In this document: positions 35,492 through 44,377 of the stretch, one piece after another
Layout: the number at the start of each line of letters is the position of its first letter
Position numbering within the stretch: position 1 is the first letter of the stretch
From: UBA9662 sp002729415
GTDB taxonomy: Bacteria > Poribacteria > WGA-4E > UBA9662
DNA: 64,000 bases
NCBI GenBank assembly: GCA_002729415.1
Contig: PBXZ01000071.1
Span: 33,187 to 97,186 of the forward strand
Reading direction: 5' to 3'
Made by a program: the position numbers and the translations under genes
Notes under the pieces: generated by a model
Database searches by the model: none
Seen by the model: only the letters and a program-made list of their open reading frames with translations
Told to the model about the DNA's origin: nothing

Positions 35492-35812
35492 ATGGTTGTC
35501 CATCCAATTCAATTGTTGATGCCTACAGAGGGNAATGTTGGTGTGAAGTCGGTTGATGTCGCNCCAGTATACTCAAATTTCTCATCCGCGGGTGTTAGTT
35601 TNAAGAAAATGTTGCAGAGCAATCTGAGTAAAGTGAATGAGATGCAATTATTATCACATCAGGCGAGTNTTAAATTTGCAACCGGAGAATCTGATAATCT
35701 GCATGAATTGATGATTNCGTTAGANGAAGCTAAGNTTGCGTTGNNATTGGCTGTTGAGGTTCGTAACAAAATCCTTGATGCTTATCAAGAGATTTTGCGT
35801 ATGCAAATCTAA
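35492..35812 (+). CDS. fliE: Flagellar hook-basal body protein FliE
   Basis: FliE joins the MS ring to the rod. The 106-residue product ends with the family signature: SDNLHELMIxLxEAKxALxLAVEVRNKILDAYQEILRMQI, covering the C-terminal helix and its VRNK..AYQEI(L/M)RM block. It follows flgB after 41 bases and precedes fliF by 133 bases. Several Ns affect the middle. Confidence 0.9.
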   Translation: MVVHPIQLLMPTEXNVGVKSVDVXPVYSNFSSAGVSXKKMLQSNLSKVNEMQLLSHQASXKFATGESDNLHELMIXLXEAKXALXLAVEVRNKILDAYQEILRMQI

Positions 35813-35945
35813 ACTTGGCTTGGTTTTCTATGCTCTCAAGGTATTGTTTAAACCGGTGGTTGGTCATGGTGCTCATTCATAGGGTCACAACGCTATCCCA
35901 TATTGATAAATATTAAAGTCGTTTTTAAAGTTGGGGAGATAGTTA

Positions 35946-37814
35946 ATGCGTGAATTTCTTCAGAGTTTAACCAATCAGGCGAGCAGTCGCTGGGATGGAT
36001 TGAGTCAGCCTTGGCGGCTTGCTTTGGTTGGAGTTGTTGTTGCTCTTATACTCTCATTGGTAGTTTCGTTAGTTTTGTTGCGAAGTGGTGATTATGTAAC
36101 TCTTTACAGTGGATTGAGTGATCAAGATCGCGGTGTTCTAGCTCATGCACTTGATCAGCAGGGAATCGGTTATANATTAACTGATGATGAAATCCAGGTT
36201 GAAGTTAAGGATATTGATGAGGCTAGAAGGATTTCAACTACGACTCAGTTGAGTGGTGGTATTGGAATGTTCGGTGAAAGAACGCTGAAAAGACAAGGCG
36301 ACCGTGGCTATGAAATCTTGGCACCCGGAGCGCTGCGGATGATGTCGCGCGANGAGTTNCGNGAATTTAAAAGGCAGGCNCTTGAAGGTGAATTGGAGAG
36401 NACTCTTAGTACTTTTGCTGGGATACGNGCCGTAGCCGTGAAGTTAAGTNTACCCGAATCCCAACCTTTTGTTAGAGATCAAGAAGCGCCTACGGCGTCT
36501 GTTACTTTGGAACTTATGGCAACTGGTATGGNTGACGGTGGNTTAGCTGTAAGNTCGATCAAAGCAATNCAACGTGTGGTAGCTTATAGTGTTGCAGGNC
36601 TAAAACCGGGAAATGTCCATGTGGTTGATCAGGATGGGATTTACGATTCAGAAGAGCTGGTGAAAACAAACCAAACGTCAACCGATAAAAGTGCTGAGGT
36701 TCTTAACCTTAAAGCCCAATATGAAAGTTATTATTTGAAAAANGCGCGTAGAGCTATCGAAATTTACGAGAATCGCGTGCGGATTGCCGGTTTGGAAGTT
36801 GAAGTTAGTTTGACCGATACAAAAACGNTGAGATCGGAATTTAAGCCTTCAATGGCTGATGCCGGTACAGGAGTAATTAGGAGTAAGCTGACAGANCGNG
36901 AATCTTTTGAAGGAGAGGGATCCGCACCTGGAGGTGAGCCGGGAGTTGANAGCAATTTNTTCCCGCCNGAATATGANACTGCTGGTCCTGGATCAGGTCC
37001 TTCTACTTATGATAAGAGNAAAGAGATTACTAATTANGAAATGGANCAGATTACAACCGAGGAGACCTCAACCCCAACTGCGGTTGTGAAATCAGCTGCA
37101 ATTGTGGTTGATTTTTCACTTCAGGANGAGGTTGAATCTATCAAAACTACTGTTGCTAACACACTGGGATTGGCAGCGGTGGCTGGACTAAATGACAAAA
37201 TATCTATCCAGCTTACGCAATTCCCGGTTGTTNAGGATATTCAGGAAGCTATTCAGGAACTCCCACCACCAGTGTGGGTACAGTTGGCACAGATGATTGT
37301 GCTGGCNGTCGTTTTGATTGCTATTTTGATTTTCCTCCGTTCTTGGCTNGCTCGTCCATCGTCATCCCAAGAAATGATTGATGAGCCACCGACAGTTCAG
37401 TTGGGAGAGGAACATTTGCCNAAAGGGCTTACNGTNAAGGATTACATAGATCAACTTCTTAATGAGCAATTTGCTTACATGAAGAAGGAGCATGAGGAAT
37501 CGAAGGAGCAAGTGCAGGTTGATCATGTGGAGAAGCAAAGAGTTGAAGNGCAGNTCGCACAANAAGANGCAGAGGAGCANGCGCAAGTCGAAGCCATTGA
37601 ANCCGAAAAAATGGCGCAGGAAGAAGAAGTTCTGAAGGAAGAAACTGAATCTGAGCGCCAAAAAGACGTTTTCGAGCAGGTCAAGGAATTTGCCGAGACC
37701 GATCCTGGAGCAACGGCAGATGTTCTCAGGACTTGGTTGGCAGACGGCGACGGTAGCACCTCCGGAACTGACTCAGCTGATAGTGAGGATTCTGAAGAGG
37801 ACGAAGGTAGTTGA
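35946..37814 (+). CDS. fliF: Flagellar MS-ring protein FliF
   Basis: FliF builds the inner-membrane ring around the export gate. The 622-residue protein has a first membrane helix (ALVGVVVALILSLVVSLVLL), the ring-building motifs YVTLYSGLSDQDRGVLAHAL, IDEARRIS and FGERTLKRQGDRGYE-like, and a second membrane helix near 455-480. It is 50-90 residues longer than common FliF. The cytoplasmic tail carries a Glu/Gln-rich coiled coil, then ends with the FliG-binding segment (FAETDPGATADVLRTWLADG) and an acidic tail. Confidence 0.93.
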   Translation: MREFLQSLTNQASSRWDGLSQPWRLALVGVVVALILSLVVSLVLLRSGDYVTLYSGLSDQDRGVLAHALDQQGIGYXLTDDEIQVEVKDIDEARRISTTTQLSGGIGMFGERTLKRQGDRGYEILAPGALRMMSRXEXXEFKRQXLEGELEXTLSTFAGIXAVAVKLSXPESQPFVRDQEAPTASVTLELMATGMXDGXLAVXSIKAXQRVVAYSVAXLKPGNVHVVDQDGIYDSEELVKTNQTSTDKSAEVLNLKAQYESYYLKXARRAIEIYENRVRIAGLEVEVSLTDTKTXRSEFKPSMADAGTGVIRSKLTXXESFEGEGSAPGGEPGVXSNXFPXEYXTAGPGSGPSTYDKXKEITNXEMXQITTEETSTPTAVVKSAAIVVDFSLQXEVESIKTTVANTLGLAAVAGLNDKISIQLTQFPVVXDIQEAIQELPPPVWVQLAQMIVLXVVLIAILIFLRSWXARPSSSQEMIDEPPTVQLGEEHLXKGLXXKDYIDQLLNEQFAYMKKEHEESKEQVQVDHVEKQRVEXQXAQXXAEEXAQVEAIEXEKMAQEEEVLKEETESERQKDVFEQVKEFAETDPGATADVLRTWLADGDGSTSGTDSADSEDSEEDEGS

Positions 37815-37848
37815 TAAAACATTATGAATGGTTTTTAAGGGGGGGGAT

Positions 37849-38850
37849 ATGACTGGAGTAAGGAAAATAGGCATTTTTTTGCTGACTTTAAAGGGACCTA
37901 TTTCAGGGGAGGTATTTAAGCAACTCANCGAAAAAGAGCAGGAAAAAGTGTTNGTTGAGATTGCTTCTCCGGATCCTATTGCGCCTGAGGAAAGATCGAC
38001 GGTGATGGATGAATTTATGCATAACCTGCAGTCAGCGGGAGCTTATGCCATGGGAGGTATGGAAGAAGCTCAAGATCTGTTACAATCGGCATTTGGNAGT
38101 AAGCGTGCGGCGGAGACAATGACAGCGAAATTNGAATCAACGCTTGAAAATAAGCCGTTCAGTATGTTTAATGATGCTGACCCTGCTGAAATATATCANT
38201 TTCTTGTGGCAGAGAGTNCACAAACAATCGCNTTGGTTTTGTCGAATATCGTNCCGGATAAAGCNGGCGANGTNCTGGAGAGGTTTCAATCGCGAATGCG
38301 TTCGCAAATCGCTGGTAAGATTGCGACTATGGATGCTATGAGTCCTGAGGCAGTTCAGGAAGTTGAAGGTGTCTTAATGTCTCGGTTCAAGGGATCCTCT
38401 GGGCAAGCTCAGAAGACCACGGATGGTGCCGATATTTTGGCCAAAATGCTCAATAAGTTTGGTAATAAGGAGGATGCGGACGGAGTCATTGAAGCCATGA
38501 CGCAGAAACATCCTGAAGTGGCTGAAAAAATCAGAGANGGNATGTTTACTTTTGATGATATTGTTTTGATTGACAAAATGGAGTTTCGTAATGAAGTTGT
38601 CCGATTACCTTCGATACCTGAGCACGGTGCGCTTGCGCTAAAAGGAGCTAGCGAGGATGTGCAGGAGATGTTTTTCGANAATATGACTGAGAAAGTAGCT
38701 GCTAGNCTAAGGAGTAATATCGCTGACATGGGGAGTGTGAAGGCCAGCGCTGTCAATGAGGCGCAGAAGGCGATTTTGGAAGAGGTTCGTGGGTTGGAAG
38801 AGAATGGTAAAATTACTATATCTCGTGAAGAAGAAGAGGTTTTTGAGTGA
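37849..38850 (+). CDS. fliG: Flagellar motor switch protein FliG with altered torque helix
   Basis: FliG transmits stator torque to the rotor. I chose ATG 37849 (MTGVRKIGIFLLTL), after AAGG at 37837-37840, over ATG 37828. It has 333 residues. The middle domain carries ESxQTIxLVLSNI, the EHPQTIA-like site, and the C domain has EHGALALKGASEDVQEMFF. The torque helix reads NMTEKVAAxLRSNIADMGSVK. Against E. coli numbering R281 is Lys, D288/D289 are Ser-Asn and R297 is Lys, so the acidic pair that faces MotA is absent (38713-38718). The rest of the fold is intact. Confidence 0.93.
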   Translation: MTGVRKIGIFLLTLKGPISGEVFKQLXEKEQEKVXVEIASPDPIAPEERSTVMDEFMHNLQSAGAYAMGGMEEAQDLLQSAFXSKRAAETMTAKXESTLENKPFSMFNDADPAEIYXFLVAESXQTIXLVLSNIXPDKXGXXLERFQSRMRSQIAGKIATMDAMSPEAVQEVEGVLMSRFKGSSGQAQKTTDGADILAKMLNKFGNKEDADGVIEAMTQKHPEVAEKIRXXMFTFDDIVLIDKMEFRNEVVRLPSIPEHGALALKGASEDVQEMFFXNMTEKVAAXLRSNIADMGSVKASAVNEAQKAILEEVRGLEENGKITISREEEEVFE

Positions 38851-38929
38851 ATTTTTGCCGCAAAGGATTTTAAAGTGGCTGTTTTTGGTTAGTTAATAGC
38901 AAGAGTAAAGCAGAGTAAGGAGTGANTGG

Positions 38930-39850
38930 TTGGGTAGAAAGGTTTCTGGTCCAATTGAGATAGTNGAGACTGGTCTCTCTGGCNCGCAAATGGATGCTGA
39001 GGGGNTGTTGAGGGCTCAAGCAGAGCGATTAGCAAAACTGGTCGATCTTTCACGTGAACCTGCGACTGATGATTTGCCTTCACCTGTGAATTTGCAGGGA
39101 CTCTATGATCAGACTGTTATAGATGCTGAAAGTAGGGCTAACCACATTGTATCAACTGCCGAAGAGAATGCTGTGCAAAGTGAAAAAGAAGCACAGGAAC
39201 AAGCAGATGAAATCATTCGGTTGGCTCATCAGGAAGCGGAAAGAATNGGAAATGAAATTCGTCGGCAGGCAGATCAGGATGCTATTGGTATTCGGCATGA
39301 AGCCTATCAGGTTGGATACCAGACTGGTTTTGAAGATGGATCAAAAGNTGGTTATGAAGAAGGCAGTGATGCTGGCCAAAGNGTTGGTTGGGAACAAGGG
39401 TACAANGAAGGTTGGTCCCAAGGTCATCAAGAATATATGGATGCTATAGAACAACTGAAAAAGATGATCTCCCAAACAGCTGATCAACGTCATGATTTTA
39501 TTGAAAATACAGAATCAGATTTAGTTGCGTTAGCTTTTGACGTGGCTGAAAAGCTCGTTCATCATCAGATTGCAAATGACGATGTCATCTACCATACCAT
39601 AAAATCAATGTTAGATTATACCGTTGATCACGAAAAAGTATTAATTCGAGTTCATCCAGAGGAACTTGCCAAACTTGAGCCACATCGAGAAGAGTTTTTA
39701 AGCCAAATAAAAGGGGTCGAATCGTTGGATATCGTTGAGGATGCCGACATTGATCAAGGGGGNTGCTTATTGGAAACTAATCTCGGAACAATTGATGCCC
39801 AAATTGATACCCAATTTGAACAGGCAAAGCAAGCATTAAACTTGGTATGA
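38930..39850 (+). CDS. fliH: Flagellar export ATPase regulator FliH
   Basis: FliH dimers bind FliI and anchor it at the export gate. TTG 38930 is preceded by AAGGAG with a 7-base gap. The 306-residue protein has an Ala/Glu/Gln coiled coil (VSTAEENAVQSEKEAQEQAD) and a GxxxG run at about residues 125-165 in which Gly recurs every fourth residue, with aromatic residues following many of them, as known for FliH. The C-terminal domain contains LVALAFDVAEKLVHHQI, VLIRVHPEEL and LETNLGTIDAQIDTQFEQ. Confidence 0.92.
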   Translation: MGRKVSGPIEIXETGLSGXQMDAEGXLRAQAERLAKLVDLSREPATDDLPSPVNLQGLYDQTVIDAESRANHIVSTAEENAVQSEKEAQEQADEIIRLAHQEAERXGNEIRRQADQDAIGIRHEAYQVGYQTGFEDGSKXGYEEGSDAGQXVGWEQGYXEGWSQGHQEYMDAIEQLKKMISQTADQRHDFIENTESDLVALAFDVAEKLVHHQIANDDVIYHTIKSMLDYTVDHEKVLIRVHPEELAKLEPHREEFLSQIKGVESLDIVEDADIDQGXCLLETNLGTIDAQIDTQFEQAKQALNLV

Positions 39851-39881
39851 TAATGTTTGACTTGTTTCAAAATTGAATGCT

Positions 39882-41213
39882 ATGACAGTTGATCTCTCGA
39901 GATTTCGCAGTAATATTACCAACCGACGGTTTGCCCAGTTGGANGGNAGTGTTGTTGAAATTGTTGGATTGTTGGTNAAAGCTCAGGGCATAGCATTACC
40001 TGTTGGTGAAACTTGTCTAATTAAAAATAGAAGTGGTGATATTCCCGCCGAAGTTATTGGATTTAATGAGGATCGTCATACTCTTTTAATGGTACTTGGG
40101 AATATGGAAGGGATTTCGCCTGGTGATCGCATAATTGCTACGGGTAAATCGCCTACGGTTCGTGTAGGTGATGGGTTGCTTGGCCGTGTTATTGATAGTA
40201 TGGGGGAACCTCTGGATGATAAAGGAGAACTTGATTGGTCGAATGAGTACCCCATTTATAAGGANCCACCTCCGGCCTTAAGCAGAATGCCGGTCGATTC
40301 TGTTTTGCCAACCGGCATTCGTGCTATTGATGGTNTGCTTACGGTTGGTAAGGGCCAGCGAATTGGGATTTATGGGGGGGCAGGAGTTGGTAAAAGTATC
40401 CTAATGGGAATGATTGCCAGAAACACTGAAGCTGATGTTAATGTCATTGCTTTGATTGGTGAGCGTGGCAGAGAGGTTGGGAATTTTGTTAGAAGTGTTC
40501 TTGGTGAAGAAGGCTTGAAGCGTTCTGTGGTTGTTGCCGCTACTTCCGATCAACCGGCGCTAATACGTATACGTGGTGCGTTCGTTGCTATGGGGGTTGC
40601 TGAGTATTTCCGAGATCGAGGAAAGAGTGTTATGTTGATGATGGACTCTGTTACACGTATGGCAATGGCTCAACGTGAGGTAGGTATGACTGTTGGGGAA
40701 CCGCCAACAACTCGAGGTTACACTCCGTCAGTTTTTTCGATGTTGCCCAAGTTCATGGAACGGGCTGGAACATCAGATCAGCAGGGAAGCATAACCGGGT
40801 TTTACACTGTTCTAGTAGAAGGAGATGATATGATGGAGCCGATTGCCGATGCAACCCGTGCAATTTTGGATGGTCATATTGTTCTATCGCGAGAATTAGC
40901 CTCTCANGGACATTATCCAGCGATTGATGTTTTGGAAAGCATAAGCCGATTGATGGTAGATATTGTCCCCAAGACTCATCAGAATGTCGCTGATGCACTG
41001 CGTGAATTGCTGGCGGTCTATAGGGAGAACCAGACTTTGATCAACATTGGGCTTTATCGCAAAGGGACAAATCCTGATATTGATATCGCCATTGATTGTC
41101 GTAATGAGATTCTAAATTTTCTGCGACAGGAGATGATGGAAAAAGCAGAATATGATGATTTGCTCGCGCATCTTTATGAAATGTTTCCGGATCTAGCAAA
41201 TGAAGAAATATAA
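39882..41213 (+). CDS. fliI: Flagellum-specific export ATPase FliI
   Basis: FliI is the hexameric ATPase of the flagellar secretion apparatus. ATG 39882 gives 443 residues; TTG 39873 adds three. Motifs: GLLGRVIDSMGEPLD, P-loop GGAGVGKS, ALIGERGREV, Walker B VMLMMDSVTRMAMAQREVG, and GEPPTTRGYTPSVFSMLPKF. The sequence is close to the F1 beta fold but with the FliI-specific DSVTR motif. Its end overlaps fliJ by 14 bases. Confidence 0.95.
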   Translation: MTVDLSRFRSNITNRRFAQLXXSVVEIVGLLXKAQGIALPVGETCLIKNRSGDIPAEVIGFNEDRHTLLMVLGNMEGISPGDRIIATGKSPTVRVGDGLLGRVIDSMGEPLDDKGELDWSNEYPIYKXPPPALSRMPVDSVLPTGIRAIDGXLTVGKGQRIGIYGGAGVGKSILMGMIARNTEADVNVIALIGERGREVGNFVRSVLGEEGLKRSVVVAATSDQPALIRIRGAFVAMGVAEYFRDRGKSVMLMMDSVTRMAMAQREVGMTVGEPPTTRGYTPSVFSMLPKFMERAGTSDQQGSITGFYTVLVEGDDMMEPIADATRAILDGHIVLSRELASXGHYPAIDVLESISRLMVDIVPKTHQNVADALRELLAVYRENQTLINIGLYRKGTNPDIDIAIDCRNEILNFLRQEMMEKAEYDDLLAHLYEMFPDLANEEI

Positions 41214-41661
41214 ATTTTCTCTTGATCAAGTTTTAGAAATTCGCCAAAATATTGAGACACAACGCCAAGGTGAGTTTGTCCAAGCAATGCGTGTTGTCGA
41301 TGAAAATACAGATATTCTCANAGGTATTGAAGAGGATCAACAGAGTTTTCTNGAACGTTATCATACTCNTCAGCAGGCNGNTCTCCAGCCAAATGANTGT
41401 ATTCANTATCATCAATATTTTCATGCGCTTGAGGTTAGCATTGACCGACAAAATGAAAATATTGAGCTTTTGAGGGAAGAGGCCGAAGAAAAAAGAGAAC
41501 GTTTGGAAGAAGCATTGCGTGATAAGCTAGTCATTGAAGAACTAAAGAAAGAAAATCTGCGAAATTTCCAAAAAAANCTCGCAAAAACCGAACAAATGTT
41601 TATTGACGATACGAGTACAATTACTTATAATTATAGATCTAAAAGTGGTTCTGGAAGTTAA
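41200..41661 (+). CDS. fliJ: Flagellar export protein FliJ
   Basis: FliJ is the coiled-coil stalk of the export ATPase. The 153-residue protein begins YKFSLDQVLEIRQNIE, the family N-terminus, and continues as one long charged helix pair with LREEAEEKRERLEEALRDK and VIEELKKENLRNFQK. It overlaps fliI by 14 bases, which fits coupled expression. Confidence 0.88.
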   Translation: MKKYKFSLDQVLEIRQNIETQRQGEFVQAMRVVDENTDILXGIEEDQQSFXERYHTXQQXXLQPNXCIXYHQYFHALEVSIDRQNENIELLREEAEEKRERLEEALRDKLVIEELKKENLRNFQKXLAKTEQMFIDDTSTITYNYRSKSGSGS

Positions 41662-41694
41662 TCTCATCTAGTATAGTTTTTGGGAGTAGTTTAG

Positions 41695-42426
41695 ATGTCG
41701 AAAAAGATACTTATAATTGGCGGATCAGCGGTTGCGGCTCTTTTGGTTATCCTGTTGGTAGTGGTGTTCATATGGCCCAGGCCTTTTGCTGGAAGTAAGG
41801 AAGACAGTTCAAGGAATGGTGAAATCGTGGATTCAGGAGGTGTCATGAGTTCATCCGCGGAATTTGCGCGACGTCAGAGCCAATTGGAAACGCTAAGTGA
41901 GATACTTAAGCGAGAGAGGGAATCGCTTGATATCCTCTCGCAGGAATTGAAAGAACAAGAAGTGAAGATAGAGGGAAGGCGAAAGGGGCTTGAGCGGGAG
42001 ATGGCCGATCTCAAGCAAGAGCAGGGAAAACTGGGCAATAACCAAATTTCTCTGGAGCAAAGGAGCCGGACGTTGAATGAGAAACAAAGGCAACTTGAGG
42101 AACGTGAGAAAAAGATTACTAATTTTGAAAGGGAACAAGAGGAAAGGAAACCCGTTCCTGCTCCGAAGGTGTCTTTTGATGCTACGGCTAAAGCTCGAGA
42201 GCATCAAAAAATGGCTCGCGGTTTTTCAAGCATGCGACCAAAGGATGTGGCAAGTCTCCTTACGGTAATGATGCAAAAAGGGGATGAGGGACATGCAGAT
42301 GCGATTAGTTTGTTAAAGAAAACAGGGCCTGATTTAAAGATGAGGATTCTTTCAGCTATAGCCAAGGATGATATAGCTATGGCTGCTGAATTGACCCAAA
42401 CTCTGATGATGCCTTCAACAGATTAA
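41695..42426 (+). CDS. MotE/YlxF-like flagellar protein
   Basis: The 243-residue protein has one N-terminal membrane helix (residues 4-28), a long Glu/Lys/Arg/Gln coiled coil at about 55-150, and a C-terminal MgtE-N-like helical domain (MARGFSSMRPKDVASLLTVM, ILSAIAKDDIAMAAELTQTL). This layout matches MotE, the FlgI-directed stator chaperone, and YlxF, which sits after fliJ in many Gram-positive loci. Its place just before flbD and motA supports a stator-related role. Confidence 0.75.
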   Translation: MSKKILIIGGSAVAALLVILLVVVFIWPRPFAGSKEDSSRNGEIVDSGGVMSSSAEFARRQSQLETLSEILKRERESLDILSQELKEQEVKIEGRRKGLEREMADLKQEQGKLGNNQISLEQRSRTLNEKQRQLEEREKKITNFEREQEERKPVPAPKVSFDATAKAREHQKMARGFSSMRPKDVASLLTVMMQKGDEGHADAISLLKKTGPDLKMRILSAIAKDDIAMAAELTQTLMMPSTD

Positions 42427-42453
42427 CTCATCGTGTTTTGGAGAGATCCTGAA

Positions 42454-42690
42454 ATGATAGAGTTGACTCGGATCGATGGTAGCAAGTTAATGCTGAATGC
42501 CGAGTTGATCAAATGGCTTGAAGGAATGCCGAGAACAACGACAATTACTTTGGTTACAGACAATAAGTTGATGGTCAAAGAGACGGTAACCGAGATTGTG
42601 AGGAAAGTTGTTGACTATAAGCGTTTAATCAACATCTATCAAGAAGAATCAAACTTAGAAAATCAAGTAGCTATTACAACTAATGAATAG
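42454..42690 (+). CDS. flbD: FlbD/SwrD-family small flagellar protein
   Basis: ATG 42454 follows GGAG at 42440-42443 and gives 78 residues starting MIELTRIDGSKLMLNAELI, the FlbD-family signature, followed by IEWLEGMPRT-like and TLVTDNKLMVKETVTEIVRK. The Bacillus relative SwrD supports motor power. This is not the Caulobacter FlbD regulator. It lies 14 bases before motA. Confidence 0.85.
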   Translation: MIELTRIDGSKLMLNAELIKWLEGMPRTTTITLVTDNKLMVKETVTEIVRKVVDYKRLINIYQEESNLENQVAITTNE

Positions 42691-42703
42691 AGGGCGCTAG
42701 AAA

Positions 42704-43483
42704 ATGCCGAATACGATTATAGGTTTTATAATTACAACTGTTGCTATTGTTGGTGGAATGGTAATGTCTGGAGGTGTCGGACAATTTATTGATATGCCTT
42801 CGGTGTTTATTGTTATTATAGGTGCGATAGGGGTGACTTTTGCCAGCGGCTCGTTTAGGCAATTTATGAACGCTATGGCAGCTATGCCTAAGATTTTCAC
42901 CCCTATTAATTGGCCTTATGCTGAAACTATCAAGCAGTTCCGGGAAATGGCGGCCGTACTTCGGCGAGAAGGACCAATGGGGTTGCAGTCGATTGAGATT
43001 GAAGATGACTTGATGGAATTTGGAACCCAGCTAATCCTCGGAGGGGTTGCAGAATCAGGGGAACTGTCTAACCAGCTGGATCCGAGGCTATCTCAAGTTA
43101 AAGCCGATTCTTCGACAAACGCGTCAGTTTGGGTGGCATTTGGTGGTTTCGCGCCAGCATATGGTATGGCTGGGACACTGATTGGTCTGGTGGCTATGCT
43201 TGGGTCTCTAGATGACCCGGGTTCAATCGGTCCAAAGATGGCTGTCGCGTTAATCACAACTTTGTATGGTACACTAGTTGCCAACATGATTTGTCTTCCA
43301 ATTGCCAATAAAATTTCAGTCAATACGTCAGAGGAAGTCGCGTATAAAGAGATGGTTGTTGCTGGGATGATTACCTTGCTTGATGCTCCAGATCCGGATG
43401 GTCTCGTTGACATGATGATGGCCCGAGTACCTCTAGGTATTTACGAAGAAGTTGATGCCGAAGCCCGTGCTGAAGCTGGATAG
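42704..43483 (+). CDS. motA: Flagellar motor stator protein MotA
   Basis: MotA forms the stator pentamer around MotB. The 259 residues give four membrane helices: near 3-24, 32-50, 148-175 and 182-205. The conserved Pro residues are in FAPAYGMAGTLIGL and CLPIANKI. The cytoplasmic loop reads LRREGPMGLQ (42959-42988): R90 (E. coli numbering) is kept, but the position of E98 is Gln where most MotA have Glu. This matches the loss of charges in FliG. Confidence 0.94.
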   Translation: MPNTIIGFIITTVAIVGGMVMSGGVGQFIDMPSVFIVIIGAIGVTFASGSFRQFMNAMAAMPKIFTPINWPYAETIKQFREMAAVLRREGPMGLQSIEIEDDLMEFGTQLILGGVAESGELSNQLDPRLSQVKADSSTNASVWVAFGGFAPAYGMAGTLIGLVAMLGSLDDPGSIGPKMAVALITTLYGTLVANMICLPIANKISVNTSEEVAYKEMVVAGMITLLDAPDPDGLVDMMMARVPLGIYEEVDAEARAEAG

Positions 43484-43509
43484 ATCAAAGTCAATTTGAG
43501 GAGTATTCG

Positions 43510-44319
43510 ATGGGCGAAATAGAAGATTTACAAGATGAAATTGCTGCTTTAGAACTAGAAAAATCCACTATGGTAGAAGGTTGGATGGCTACCTATGGTG
43601 ATATGGTAACCCTTCTGTTGTGCTTTTTTGTTTTGTTGTTTGCTTTTGCAACTATTGATGTTCAAAAGTTTAGGGAGCTTGTTATCTCTTTGAAGGGTAC
43701 CTTAGGTGTGTTGAATGAGGGAGAACGTCTGTTTATGCCGGGAGATGTTCCAAAACCTGAACCGAGTTCCGGTCAGCCCTCACCCTCTGCTCAGATAGCA
43801 TCACCAATTCCTCCCCCACCGGGGCAAGCAGAGAAAGGTAACAAAGGAGAAGGGGATCAAACTGTTCGAGAGTCATTCCAATCGGGGGCTGGCGAGGTGC
43901 TTGTCCTCCCTCAAGCTGCCAAATTTGAAGAAGGTTCGGATGAGCTTACTACAAATTTTAAGCAGGTTCTGGATGAACTGGTGCCTTTGATAAAAAGTTA
44001 TAAAAATAACGAAGTGTCTGTCGTGGGGCATGCGGATCCAAGGCCGGTTAGAAGTCCTATGACTCGGTCTGACGGTTCTCAGGTGACTTCGAACTGGCAG
44101 TTGGCTGCAGATCGAGCCTACAAAGTTATTGACTATTTTGTTAATGAACATGAAATTTCCGAGCATCGATTCTCGTTAGTTGCGTACTCAAGTCATAAGC
44201 TGGAAGCGAAAAAGCTTGAGAACGAAAGTGATTACCGGCGCGTGGATATTATATTTCGTCCGAAATTTGATCCCACGCAGATGGAATCGATCAGTGCCCT
44301 CCAAGAAAAACAGCAATGA
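43510..44319 (+). CDS. motB: Flagellar motor stator protein MotB
   Basis: MotB supplies the ion-binding aspartate and anchors the stator to peptidoglycan. The 269-residue protein has one membrane helix with the essential site in ATYGDMVTLLLCFFVLLFAF (Asp after YG). A Pro/Ser-rich linker at 95-125 precedes the OmpA-like domain: VSVVGHADPRPV, NWQLAADRAYKVIDYF, RRVDIIF. Whether it uses protons or sodium cannot be settled by eye. Confidence 0.94.
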   Translation: MGEIEDLQDEIAALELEKSTMVEGWMATYGDMVTLLLCFFVLLFAFATIDVQKFRELVISLKGTLGVLNEGERLFMPGDVPKPEPSSGQPSPSAQIASPIPPPPGQAEKGNKGEGDQTVRESFQSGAGEVLVLPQAAKFEEGSDELTTNFKQVLDELVPLIKSYKNNEVSVVGHADPRPVRSPMTRSDGSQVTSNWQLAADRAYKVIDYFVNEHEISEHRFSLVAYSSHKLEAKKLENESDYRRVDIIFRPKFDPTQMESISALQEKQQ

Positions 44320-44377
44320 TTATGCGGAAGGCAATTATAAATTTCAATCTCAACATGTTTTAAGGAGATTCTTGATT

